Shown here: positions 1 to 7,293 of the stretch, in pieces
Layout: the number at the start of each line of letters is the position of its first letter
Numbering within the stretch: the first letter of the stretch is position 1
DNA from: an uncultured Corynebacterium sp.
Lineage (GTDB): Bacteria; Actinomycetota; Actinomycetes; Mycobacteriales; Mycobacteriaceae
Length of the DNA stretch: 11,214 bases
NCBI RefSeq assembly: GCF_946223165.1
Contig: NZ_CAMIBP010000050.1
Location: 1 to 11,214 of the forward strand
Direction: 5' to 3'
Translations under genes and position numbers: made by a program
Notes under the pieces: generated by a model
The model's database searches: none
What the model was told of the DNA's origin: nothing
Seen by the model: only the letters and a program-made list of their open reading frames with translations

Positions 1-454
1 AGAAATAATGGAAATCAAGGCAAATGCCTAGGAACAAAACCCGGGACACTTCACTATAGGCCCTAATAGCTTCAACTCGCAACAACAGAAATTTTTCACC
101 ATGCGGCTCCCTTCCCCATCGCCACACGCACGCTCCCCCGCCCCGCACATGAGAATCCCGCGCGGCTCCCCGTTCTTAACGTGAGAACCGCGCGGGATTC
201 GCGCGTTCATCGCCCTGACTGAATAGCGGTTACCTCGGCGTCCGCCGCGCTTGCCGATGCCGCCGTCTCCACACCGTCCGCCGCGTCCCACGGGAACGCG
301 CTGCATGACTTCGACATCGAGTACACCGCCGCGCTGCAGCAGTCGTGCACGCTGCGCGTTGCTCCCCGTCCGGGCAGGAAACGCTCGCCAGTTGTCTAGC
401 AAGCGTTCAGCAACCTCCCTGACTCGGAGCTCCGTGCCTTCGCCGACGGGGCCT
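1..454. other. Region without an intact gene, left edge
   Basis: The first ~110 bases are AT-rich and show no convincing start, RNA gene or promoter. The stretch then becomes GC-rich and holds a 13-bp-arm inverted repeat (153-200) and a decayed plus-strand coding frame (223-480), both listed separately. The minus-strand reading frame that continues below 455 is open down to 28 but has no good start and poor composition. I treat it as a by-product of GC-rich sequence. Confidence 0.5.
153..200. repeat. Inverted repeat with 13-bp perfect arms
   Basis: GAATCCCGCGCGG (153-165) is repeated in inverted orientation at 188-200, separated by 22 bases. A smaller alternative hairpin (GTTCT at 172-176 with AGAAC at 184-188) sits inside and competes slightly with the large stem. 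It lies downstream of the minus-strand gene that ends at 455, so it could form a transcript-ending hairpin. There is no T-run on either side, so a classical Rho-independent terminator is not shown. It could also be a dispersed palindromic element. Confidence 0.55.
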
Positions 455-480
455 TTAGCTGCGCACCCACGCCCCAATAA
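223..480 (+). pseudogene. Probable decayed 3' end of an unidentified gene
   Basis: After an in-frame TGA at 220-222 the plus strand reads 85 codons to TAA at 478-480, broken once by TAG at about 397. Codon third positions are strongly G/C and second positions are least so, the normal coding signature here. The frame is more convincing than the other five. It reads protein-like on both sides of the TAG (ALHDFDIEYTAALQQSC before it, QAFSNLPDSELRAFADGAF after it). No start codon is available, so the 5' part is missing. The last 26 bases run tail to tail into the minus-strand gene ending at 455. I do not recognise the family. A single CAG-to-TAG change would explain the internal stop. It could still be chance in GC-rich DNA. 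Confidence 0.3.
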
Positions 481-2491
481 CGCCAGGTACCGCCGGCGGC
501 AACTCACCCAACAGCGCCTTGCGGTTGGGATCCGCCTCAATCTTGGTGGTCACCGTCTTTACCGTGCCGCGCGTTTTGTCGTTGCCGTCGTTGCGGTGAT
601 GCGCGCCCATCATCGGCCCCATGCGTCCGCCGCTTGCCGATGCCGCCCCACCGCGCCCGGCCTGCCCGCCCGAGGTTGTCGTGTGCGCCGCGCTCCCGGT
701 AGCGAGCGAGCCGTGCGTGCCCACTCCCGGCGCGCCGGAGCCAGGCGCACCCGAGGTTCCGTGTCCGGCCAGTCCGATGGTGCGACCGCCGGTACCGCGA
801 CCGCCATGGCCTTCAGCAGCATGGTTCACGCCATGGCCACTGCCATGGCCAGCCGCACCGCCCATGCTCCCCGCTCCTAGTGGACCGGCCGGCATGCCTA
901 CTCCAAGACTACCGCGTTGTAATGCCGCTGCACCGCGGCCAACGACGCCACCAGCACCACCGGCGCCGCCCACTCCGTGAGCACCACCGGAACCGGCAAG
1001 ACCGCCCAAGCCGTTGGTGCTGCCAGCCACGCCGAGACCGCGCGCTCCTCCACCAGCAGCACCCGCGCCACCGGTGAGTCCTGCAGCATTACTCGGTACC
1101 GCGCCGAGCCCCGGCACACCGCCTTGAACACCAGCAAGGCCCGTACCGCCCATGCCAACTCCGACCCCCTGAGCGGCCGCGGCAGGCGCTCCGGTACCCA
1201 TGCCGCCCAGCACACCACCCTGTGTGAGGGGACCACCACTCAACGTCAATGCACCCGCCGGCGTCGTTGACGCCGCTGGTAGCGCCGTCGTTCCGAAACC
1301 TGCACTGGTGACGGCCGCCGGCTGCGACACCGTGGCCAACGTAGCCCCCGGCGCACTCGCGGCACGTGTGGCTGCTTCGTCCATGCCCGGTAGCTGCGCT
1401 ACCTCACTCACGTCCGCCAGCGTCTGCGCGGCCGCGGCGCGGAACTGCTCCATCTGCGCGGCATCCATGCCAATGTTCTGCAACGGCTGCAGCTGCCCGC
1501 CGACGACCTCAAACGAGCCCGGGCCGATCTCACCGCGCGCCGCCGCGTTCATCATTGCTTGTGGCCATTGGACCTGCCCTGCGTCATACGCATGTCCCAA
1601 GCTCTGCTCGCCCCTCATACCCGCGTCAATGGTGCCGCCACCCGACGCCGTCATCGGCTCCATGAGGCTGCCCTGACCTGGCAGGGACTCCGTCACCGCA
1701 TTTTGCAGCATCTTCTCAATCTTGGTGATGGCTGCCTTTTCGGCCACCAGCCGGGCTTCTGGTTCCGGGATGGCCTTTACTGCCGCTCCTTGGGCGACAG
1801 CGCTAATCTGCGCGGCCAGCATTTGCGAAAACATCGAACCGGTCTTCGTCGCCATGGATCCCGCATTGCTCGCGAACTGCGTGCCGGAACCAATGGCCTG
1901 CTCAAGCTTTGCGACTCCGGCATCAATGGCGTCGCCCTCGTTGTTGGACTTCACCTGTGACTGAATGGAACGCAGTTCCCCCACTGCATCCAGCGCAGCT
2001 TGCTGAAGCGACGACCACCGCGCCGCCGACTCCGCAATCTGGCCAACGTTAATGCCCAACACGTCACCAACCACCGAGTCAATGTCACCGCGCAGACGAA
2101 CCGATGGATCCGAGAAGCTCAGCGCCTCATAGGACGTGTCCGGTTCTTCATCCACCAGCACCTGGTCACGCAGGAAGTCGTACCCAAATTCCGCGTTGTC
2201 AAAGCCGGACGCCATGAGCATGTCCTGCATGCCAAACACGCTGGCGTTCGCACCAAACGTACTGCCCATCCACCCAATATGGGACGACAACTTTTTCAAC
2301 GATTCCTGCGCTGACGCCGGATCACTCTGCAAGAACCGGCCATGAATATCCCCCGCCTCGGAAACGCCCTGAATGCCAGACAGGCTGGAGTTCATGACGT
2401 TGCCTGATTGATCTGCCACGCTACTTAGCTGACGTTGGTTTTGAACTAACTGACTAAAAGCATCCAACAAAACATTAGTATTGATTTCCAT
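455..2491 (-). CDS. Gly/Ala-rich protein with actinobacterial 'VPGVIGAW' tail, possible type VII-type substrate
   Basis: 678 residues, function not known. Residues 1-300 are helix-prone and polar, of the kind seen in WXG100/ESX-associated proteins. A long low-complexity stretch rich in Gly, Ala, Ser and later His follows (about 390-630). The C-terminus ends in LLGELPPAVPGVIGAWVRS (660-678), preceded by a basic KTVTTKIEADPNRK segment. From memory, tails of this form close a family of large actinobacterial proteins of unknown role. There is no Sec signal peptide and no membrane segment, so export, if any, would be by a signal-less route such as type VII secretion (inference). The ATG at 2491 is preceded by GGAGAGG and overlaps the 3' end of the upstream lipoprotein gene by 17 nt, so translation is probably coupled. 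Several long antisense frames here are shadows of the biased sequence. Confidence 0.75.
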   Translation of the reverse strand: MEINTNVLLDAFSQLVQNQRQLSSVADQSGNVMNSSLSGIQGVSEAGDIHGRFLQSDPASAQESLKKLSSHIGWMGSTFGANASVFGMQDMLMASGFDNAEFGYDFLRDQVLVDEEPDTSYEALSFSDPSVRLRGDIDSVVGDVLGINVGQIAESAARWSSLQQAALDAVGELRSIQSQVKSNNEGDAIDAGVAKLEQAIGSGTQFASNAGSMATKTGSMFSQMLAAQISAVAQGAAVKAIPEPEARLVAEKAAITKIEKMLQNAVTESLPGQGSLMEPMTASGGGTIDAGMRGEQSLGHAYDAGQVQWPQAMMNAAARGEIGPGSFEVVGGQLQPLQNIGMDAAQMEQFRAAAAQTLADVSEVAQLPGMDEAATRAASAPGATLATVSQPAAVTSAGFGTTALPAASTTPAGALTLSGGPLTQGGVLGGMGTGAPAAAAQGVGVGMGGTGLAGVQGGVPGLGAVPSNAAGLTGGAGAAGGGARGLGVAGSTNGLGGLAGSGGAHGVGGAGGAGGVVGRGAAALQRGSLGVGMPAGPLGAGSMGGAAGHGSGHGVNHAAEGHGGRGTGGRTIGLAGHGTSGAPGSGAPGVGTHGSLATGSAAHTTTSGGQAGRGGAASASGGRMGPMMGAHHRNDGNDKTRGTVKTVTTKIEADPNRKALLGELPPAVPGVIGAWVRS

Positions 2492-3101
2492 TTTCCTCTC
2501 CGAATAACGTAAGCAGAATTTCCGTAGTTGCTTCGCAATCTGGCTCCTTCATGAAGTTCATATTTGAGACGACAACCGTTCCCTGTGGCGTTTCAATTGC
2601 AGTGGAGCATTCGATTCCTCTTGCCGAATCTATTGATTCCAACTGGACCAGGTTCGAGTCTGGGCGACTGTTTGATGCTTGCTGCCAGAATCCCCGATCT
2701 AGCAATGTCCTTAAGCTCGAAGCCCACGTTACAACGATGAATACTCCGTCAAGCTCTTCAGAATTCTCAGGCTGAATATCACAAAGATACGGCTCAAACG
2801 AGTCCCCCTCCCCCTTCTTCGAAATCCCCAACTCCTCAAACACCTCATCCGGAATGTCCTCGCACGCCTTGAAGATGTCCTCGGTTGTCACGGCATTGGG
2901 GTCGAATGGGCCCGGCTCAGGCATGGACCAGCCGTCGAAGGCTGCCTGGTGCACCAGGGCGGCATCGGCAGCAGATGGCGCGGCCGTGCCGTCGGTGCGG
3001 GCAGGCTCGGGACTGGCAGGGCTGGATACCCCACCCTGCAGTGCGCATGCCCCCAGCATGTGCGTCATCGCCACCAAGGCGATGAGTCTCATCGTCTTCA
3101 T
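2475..3101 (-). CDS. Lipoprotein, DUF3558-like
   Basis: 208 residues. The N-terminus is a lipoprotein signal peptide: MKTMR, a hydrophobic core, then LGAC with the lipid-bearing Cys at residue 19. A Ser/Pro/Ala/Thr-rich linker (about 23-50) leads to an exported domain. The spacing FDPNAVTTEDIFKACEDI and ...EELGI... resembles DUF3558, a family of actinobacterial cell-surface lipoproteins of unknown role. Further Cys residues (in SFEPYLCDI, RGIECS and EPDCEA) could form disulphides outside the cell. I choose ATG 3101 because GGGGAA lies 7 nt upstream; an in-frame GTG at 3116 has no such site. It overlaps the following gene (start 2491), suggesting that the two are made together and may act together at the envelope. 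DUF3558 membership is a pattern judgement; the lipoprotein call is firmer. Confidence 0.8.
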   Translation of the reverse strand: MKTMRLIALVAMTHMLGACALQGGVSSPASPEPARTDGTAAPSAADAALVHQAAFDGWSMPEPGPFDPNAVTTEDIFKACEDIPDEVFEELGISKKGEGDSFEPYLCDIQPENSEELDGVFIVVTWASSLRTLLDRGFWQQASNSRPDSNLVQLESIDSARGIECSTAIETPQGTVVVSNMNFMKEPDCEATTEILLTLFGEENGNQY

Positions 3102-3334
3102 GTGAATGTTCCCCACGAGTTTGCGAATCAGAGGGACCGCAATCCGTTATGTGTGACGGATACCCCCTAGGCAGACAGCATGCCCGAGGCCGCGGGGTTT
3201 GTCGCGAGAAGTACACCCACCACCCCCGTGGGCTGAAAAGTGACTATGAGCTGGGCAAGAGTGCACTAAGCGAATGACACCGGTGTAGTGCGCACGAGGC
3301 GGGTGCGTCGGGGCAGGTGCGCTGAGTCGGGCGG

Positions 3335-3670
3335 CTAGTCGATAACGGGAACGGCGGAGCCGTCCTCGCGGAACCAGGTGACGTGTGGGGGATTGTCGAT
3401 AGCCCATTCCTTAATGCGGAAGGCATGGGCCTCCCGGACGTCGTCCTCGGAGAAGCCGCCATCGATGATGTACTGCAGGAAGCCGTTGCGCCCGCGGTCC
3501 TTGAGCCACAGCCAGACGTAGTCCTCCAGGGAATCCTCGGCGAGGAGATCCTCAAGCCCCTCCGGGATGAGTTCCCGGTTCGCGCGGACGACGGCGGGCA
3601 GATCCTCATCGAAAAAGTCGTAGAGGTACTCCATCGCGTCCGGTTCACCCGCGTACTGGTAGGCATCCAT
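3335..3670 (-). CDS. Small acidic conserved-looking hypothetical protein
   Basis: 111 residues, no family recognised. It is rich in Asp, Glu and aromatic residues, with no signal peptide or membrane segment, so it is probably a soluble cytoplasmic protein. Notable stretches are MEYLYDFFDEDLPAVV, EDYVWLWLKDRG and FLQYIIDGGFSEDD. The start at 3670 is preferred to the longer frame opening at 3784, because AAGGTAGG lies just upstream and the extra N-terminal residues would run into the antiporter gene. It follows the antiporter stop by 61 bp on the same strand, so it may be in its transcript. That spacing gives no clue to function. Confidence 0.7.
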   Translation of the reverse strand: MDAYQYAGEPDAMEYLYDFFDEDLPAVVRANRELIPEGLEDLLAEDSLEDYVWLWLKDRGRNGFLQYIIDGGFSEDDVREAHAFRIKEWAIDNPPHVTWFREDGSAVPVID

Positions 3671-3731
3671 AGGGCCTACCTTAGCGGGTCGGGTGAGCAG
3701 CGGCGGCGACGGGCGATGAGCGGAAACGGTG

Positions 3732-5291
3732 CTAGTGACGGTGGACGGCAACGACCATGCGGTCGACTTCGCCCAGGATTTCATCGACGATCATGGGGTT
3801 GAGGTGGCGCTCGCGACGCATGCGCAGCAACTCCTGCTGGGCGGCGGTGAAGGCGACCTGGCGGGCATCGCCAGCCACCTCACGGGCCTTGACGGCTTTC
3901 ATGACGCGGGTATCGGGATCATCGGAAGAGTCATAATCCACGCCCAGCTGCGACTGGAACCAGGCATCCACACCGGCGGCGACGTCGGGATCGAGGGTCT
4001 CATAGTGCTCGCGGAGGGCCTCCAACGCGGACTGGCGGGCGCGCTCCGTGATGCGGGTGCGCATCTTATCGGCCGCGGCCTCCGCCGTGGTGCGCAGATC
4101 CAGCTGCTCCATGAGCCACGGCAGCAGCAGGCCCGGGATCACCATGGTGACCAACAGGACGGTGAGCGCGATGACGGCAAGCTCGTGGTGGAAGGGGAAT
4201 GCGCCGGCGGGGACGGACAGAACCAGCGCCAGGGTGACCAGTCCGCGCATGCCGGACCACGTCATAAGCAGGACCTCCTGCAGGCGCAGCGGGGCTGAGC
4301 GCGGGCGCTTGGAGCGGCGGTTGATGAGATAGAACAGGTACATCCACAGCGCGCGGACGACGAACGCCACGAGCGAGAGGATGACGCCCACCATGACGGA
4401 GTGCCAGATGTCATGCCCCACGGCGGTGACGGCCTGGTTGGCGGTCAGGCCGATGAGGCCGAAGGCCACACCAGTGAACAGCATCTCAATGGTCTCCCAA
4501 AAGGACTGGCCGGAGAGGCGGTCCTCGGCCTCAATGGCGGCGCGGGAGTGCAGCTCAATGGCGGCGATGACGACGGCGATAACGCCGGAGGCGTGGAGCT
4601 CCTCAGCGAGGAGGTACGTGGCAAACGGCACGACCCAGGTCAATGCGTTGCGGGACGTGGACTCGTGCACGTGCGAGGTGAACCAGGCGGCGAGGCGGCC
4701 GATGACGATGCCGAGGATGCTGGCCACCGCGGCGGAGTACAGGAACTCAATGATGCCGCGGCCGAGGGACAGATGATCACTATCGGTCACGGCGGACAGG
4801 GCAAGGTGGAAGGCAACGATGGAGGCGGCATCGTTAAACAGGCCCTCGGTCTGCAGGGCGCCGATGATACGGCGCGGAATGCCGGCGGGCTCAGCCACGG
4901 CGTCGACCGCCACGGGGTCCGGCGGGGCGATGGCCGCGCCGATGACGATGGCGGCCGCCATGCCGATGCCCGGCAGCAGCGCGTAGGCCGTGAGCCCCAC
5001 CGCGAAGGTGGTGACGACGACGAGCGCGACGGACAGCAGGGCGATGGTGAGCCACTGCTCGCGAATAACACCCCAGGATGTGCGGCGCGCGAGCGCCCAG
5101 AGCAGCGGCGGCAGGAAGATGGGGAGGATCAGATCAGCCGGGATCTCAAGCGTGGGAATCCCCGGGATGAACACGACGCCCGTGGTGAGGATAGTAAGCA
5201 GTGCCGGCCACGGTAATCCCGATTTATCGCCGATAGCGGCGACGATCACCGTGAGCAACATCAGTCCTATAAGGACTAGCAATACTTCCAT
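3732..5291 (-). CDS. Na+/H+ antiporter, CPA1 (NhaP-like) family
   Basis: 519 residues, a usual size for the bacterial CPA1 family. About 12 hydrophobic segments fill residues 1-395. The family signatures are visible: PPDPVAVDAV (123-132) with an Asp in the ion path, EGLFNDAASIVAF (149-161) containing the Asn-Asp pair (153-154) of electroneutral CPA1 exchangers, and TWSGMRG (344-350). A charged cytoplasmic C-terminal domain (about 395-519) follows and may be regulatory. It would exchange Na+ (or another monovalent cation) for protons across the plasma membrane, serving pH and salt homeostasis; the actual ion cannot be told from sequence. ATG 5291 is preceded by AAGGGAA. The AT-rich 88-bp gap to gluQ probably carries its promoter. 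The long plus-strand frame antisense to it is a shadow. Confidence 0.93.
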   Translation of the reverse strand: MEVLLVLIGLMLLTVIVAAIGDKSGLPWPALLTILTTGVVFIPGIPTLEIPADLILPIFLPPLLWALARRTSWGVIREQWLTIALLSVALVVVTTFAVGLTAYALLPGIGMAAAIVIGAAIAPPDPVAVDAVAEPAGIPRRIIGALQTEGLFNDAASIVAFHLALSAVTDSDHLSLGRGIIEFLYSAAVASILGIVIGRLAAWFTSHVHESTSRNALTWVVPFATYLLAEELHASGVIAVVIAAIELHSRAAIEAEDRLSGQSFWETIEMLFTGVAFGLIGLTANQAVTAVGHDIWHSVMVGVILSLVAFVVRALWMYLFYLINRRSKRPRSAPLRLQEVLLMTWSGMRGLVTLALVLSVPAGAFPFHHELAVIALTVLLVTMVIPGLLLPWLMEQLDLRTTAEAAADKMRTRITERARQSALEALREHYETLDPDVAAGVDAWFQSQLGVDYDSSDDPDTRVMKAVKAREVAGDARQVAFTAAQQELLRMRRERHLNPMIVDEILGEVDRMVVAVHRH

Positions 5292-5379
5292 CCCACAATT
5301 CCCTTATGTATTTCTATGCCCAGCTAATGCTTTGCTTATCAGTATTAACAACAAGAATAGGGGAAAATTCGGTCAAGCA

Positions 5380-6282
5380 CTAAGACAGTGGCCAGATCAC
5401 CGGCTGGGTTCCCACGCGTGCAGGATCGAAGTCCCGCAGCAGCTCATCGACACTGCGTGCCGCGATACCCAGCGATGCCGCCAGCTCCCCCACGACATCC
5501 GCCGCCGATGCCCCGCCGCCAAGCACCTGCCGCAGCGTCACCGCCCCGTCCCGCTTGGACAGACGCGCGCCATCGCGCGTGACGACGAGCGGCACGTGGA
5601 CATACTCCGGTAGTGGCGCACCCAGCAGGTTGGCCAGATACGCCTGGCGCGGCGCGCTGGGCAGCAAGTCGTCGCCGCGCACGACCTGGTCGACGCCCTG
5701 AAACGCGTCATCGACAACGACGGCCAGGTTGTACGCCCAGTCCTGGCCCTGATTGACGTTGCCGCCGCGGCGCAGGATGAAGTCATCGACCTCCCCCGTG
5801 TAGTCGCCGTGGAGCACGTCGTGGACGGTGAACTCGGTGACCTCCGCGCGCAGGCGGAGCGCCGGCACGCGTCCCTGGGCGGCGAGCTCGGCGCGGCGGG
5901 TGGCGCGGGCGGCATCGGAAAGCTCCCGGCACGTGCCCGGGTACTGGCCGGGGACGGCGTGCGGGGCGCGGGCAGCATCCTGGATATCCTTGCGGGAGCA
6001 GTAGCACTCGTAGTGCGGCAGGCGCTCCAGCGCTGATGCGTAGGCGTCGAAGCGATCGGACTGGTAGAGCACCTCGTCCCAGTCCAGGCCCAGGGCGGCG
6101 AGGTCCTCGAGCTGGCGCTGCGCGGACTCGCGCGAGGAACGCTGGGTATCAATGTCCTCCACGCGCATCACGAAGCGCCGGCCCGAATGCCGCGCGTAGA
6201 GCCACGCAAGCAGGGCGGTGCGCAGGTTACCGAAGTGGAGATCGCCGCTGGGGCTGGGGGCGTAGCGTCCGGCTGGGGTCAT
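5380..6282 (-). CDS. gluQ: Glutamyl-Q tRNA(Asp) synthetase
   Basis: 300 residues, matching the truncated GluRS paralogue GluQRS, which lacks an anticodon-binding domain. It activates glutamate and attaches it to queuosine at position 34 of tRNA-Asp, giving glutamyl-queuosine. Visible motifs: RYAPSPSGDLHFGN (6-19, with the HIGH motif as HFGN), MRVEDID (39-45), the Cys-x-Cys...Tyr-x3-Cys zinc site (C93, C95, Y114, C118), WAYNLAVVVDD (182-192), and the KMSKS-equivalent LSKRD (241-245). The ATG at 6282 has no ribosome binding site, but a -10 box lies 7 nt upstream, so the message is probably leaderless. A queuosine-precursor transporter is divergently placed at 6556, a functional match. Nothing looks damaged. 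Confidence 0.95.
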   Translation of the reverse strand: MTPAGRYAPSPSGDLHFGNLRTALLAWLYARHSGRRFVMRVEDIDTQRSSRESAQRQLEDLAALGLDWDEVLYQSDRFDAYASALERLPHYECYCSRKDIQDAARAPHAVPGQYPGTCRELSDAARATRRAELAAQGRVPALRLRAEVTEFTVHDVLHGDYTGEVDDFILRRGGNVNQGQDWAYNLAVVVDDAFQGVDQVVRGDDLLPSAPRQAYLANLLGAPLPEYVHVPLVVTRDGARLSKRDGAVTLRQVLGGGASAADVVGELAASLGIAARSVDELLRDFDPARVGTQPVIWPLS

Positions 6283-6289
6283 GGGGTCT

Positions 6290-6295
6290 AGACTA
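6290..6295 (-). promoter_or_regulatory. Putative -10 box of gluQ (leaderless)
   Basis: On the minus strand TAGTCT (fits the TAnnnT pattern) is followed by exactly 7 nt and then the gluQ ATG, putting the transcription start at or next to the A of ATG. The hexamer overlaps the stop codon of the small ORF at 6293-6478. A weak -35 candidate (GTGACA) lies about 15 nt further upstream. Confidence 0.5.
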
Positions 6296-6478
6296 GGCGG
6301 GCTGCGCTCCTGTCACCGAATCACGACCGGACAGTTCTTGAGCAACGCTGTCCGAGCGCATGGCCCCGAACAGTTTCTGCAATTCCTGAGGCAACTCGCG
6401 GTGGTTCTGGAGCCAGTACGGATCAGCCCCACGCGTACGACACCATTCCGACTCTGTGTGCGGGTTCGCCCCAGTCAC
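6293..6478 (-). CDS. Small ORF of unknown function upstream of gluQ
   Basis: 61 codons from a GTG at 6478. No family is recognised. The composition is convincingly protein-like, with normal codon usage and a balanced, slightly acidic and aromatic sequence (for example DPYWLQNHRELPQELQKLF). It has no signal peptide or membrane segment. An in-frame TAG sits a few codons upstream, so it cannot be extended, and no ribosome binding site precedes the GTG. It may therefore be a leaderless small gene or the surviving 3' part of a larger gene. It ends 10 bp before gluQ and shares its stop codon with the gluQ -10 box. Confidence 0.35.
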   Translation of the reverse strand: MTGANPHTESEWCRTRGADPYWLQNHRELPQELQKLFGAMRSDSVAQELSGRDSVTGAQPA

Positions 6479-6519
6479 CGATGTTCGATACCCAATCTAG
6501 ACCCGCATCATGTCGCGCG

Positions 6520-6548
6520 TTGAGGAAATCCGCGCCGCCTGCCATAGT
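6520..6548 (+). promoter_or_regulatory. Putative promoter of the queuosine-precursor transporter
   Basis: TTGAGG (6520-6525), a 17-nt spacer, then CATAGT (6543-6548), followed by 7 nt and the ATG at 6556. There is no room for a ribosome binding site. This has the geometry of a leaderless SigA-type promoter. Confidence 0.5.
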
Positions 6549-6555
6549 TATCCCC

Positions 6556-7269
6556 ATGACAACTCAATCGGCAACCGCAACCACCCACAACGGTGGCGAG
6601 AGCATCCGATTCATCCCGGTCAGTTCAACCCTGTACCCGTGGCTGGTCACGGTGTTCGTCGTCACCTTCCTCATCTCGAACATCAACGCCACCAAGGGCG
6701 TCCAGCTCGGTCCGCTCATCACGGACGGCGCCTTCTACCTCTTCCCGCTCGCCTACGTCGTGGGCGACGTCCTCTCCGAGTGCTACGGCTTCAAGTCCAC
6801 CCGCAGGGCCGTCATCATCGGCTTTGCCATGGCCATCCTCGCGGCATTGTGCTTCTACATCGCCATCTGGCTGCCGGCGGCGGACTTCTACGAGGGCCAG
6901 GAGGCCTTCGCCGCCACCCTCGGCCTGGTCCCGCAGATCCTCGCCGCGTCCCTGGCGGGCTACGTAGCGGGCCAGCTCCTCAACTCCTTCACGCTGGTGA
7001 AGATGAAGGAGCGCTCGGGCGAGAAGGGCCTCATCGCGCGTCTCGTGGCGTCCACCATCGTGGGCGAGCTGGGCGACACGATCCTGTTCTGCGCCATCGC
7101 CGCGCCGGTCATCGGCGTGAGCACCGTGGGCGGCTTCCTCAACTACGTCATCGTGGGCTTTGTGTGGAAGACCCTCTGCGAGGTCATCATGCTACCCATC
7201 ACGACGCAGGTCATCACGTGGGTCAAGCGCCGCGAGAACTACGTCCCCATGGAGAAACTCAAGGGCTAA
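6556..7269 (+). CDS. yhhQ: Queuosine-precursor transporter (YhhQ/VUT family)
   Basis: 237 residues with six or so membrane segments starting near residue 26. Family signatures are clear: FLISNINATKGVQL (38-51), FPLAYVVGDVLSECYGFKS (63-81), the LNS-LVKMK loop (142-151) and VASTIVGELGDTILF (164-178). YhhQ/QPTR proteins import queuosine precursors (preQ0/preQ1 or queuine) across the cytoplasmic membrane; the exact substrate cannot be read here. The chosen start (6556) fits a -10 box 7 nt upstream and removes a non-hydrophobic extension that would begin at 6481. It is divergent from gluQ, which acts on the finished queuosine in tRNA, so together they suggest a salvage route. No queuosine synthesis genes or tgt are in the window. 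Confidence 0.9.
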   Translation: MTTQSATATTHNGGESIRFIPVSSTLYPWLVTVFVVTFLISNINATKGVQLGPLITDGAFYLFPLAYVVGDVLSECYGFKSTRRAVIIGFAMAILAALCFYIAIWLPAADFYEGQEAFAATLGLVPQILAASLAGYVAGQLLNSFTLVKMKERSGEKGLIARLVASTIVGELGDTILFCAIAAPVIGVSTVGGFLNYVIVGFVWKTLCEVIMLPITTQVITWVKRRENYVPMEKLKG

Positions 7270-7280
7270 ACCCCCGGCGA

Positions 7281-7286
7281 TACAGT
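7281..7286 (+). promoter_or_regulatory. Putative -10 box of the sortase-like lipoprotein gene
   Basis: TACAGT (TAnnnT) followed by exactly 7 nt and the ATG at 7294. There is no Shine-Dalgarno sequence in this gap. The layout matches the two other leaderless-looking starts in the neighbourhood. No clear -35 is visible; it would fall inside the end of the preceding gene. Confidence 0.45.
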
Positions 7287-7293
7287 AGACCAC

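Noticed and set aside
28..540. 170-codon minus-strand frame at the left edge
   Set aside because: It starts inside the 3' end of the 678-residue gene, has no ribosome binding site, and its composition is Arg/Gly/Cys-rich.
251..880. 209-codon plus-strand frame at the left
   Set aside because: Low-complexity Arg/Pro/Ser translation antisense to the Gly-rich gene; a different frame explains the coding signal in 223-480 better.
3261..3294. Hairpin-like sequence (GCACTA/TAGTGC around ACACCGGTGT) downstream of the small acidic protein gene
   Set aside because: The stem is only 6 bp with a competing inner palindrome and no T-run; too weak to call a terminator.
4401..5216. Long plus-strand frame (271 codons) antisense to the antiporter
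   Set aside because: It is dominated by Gly, Asp and Arg, has no family pattern, and lies entirely within a well-supported gene on the other strand.
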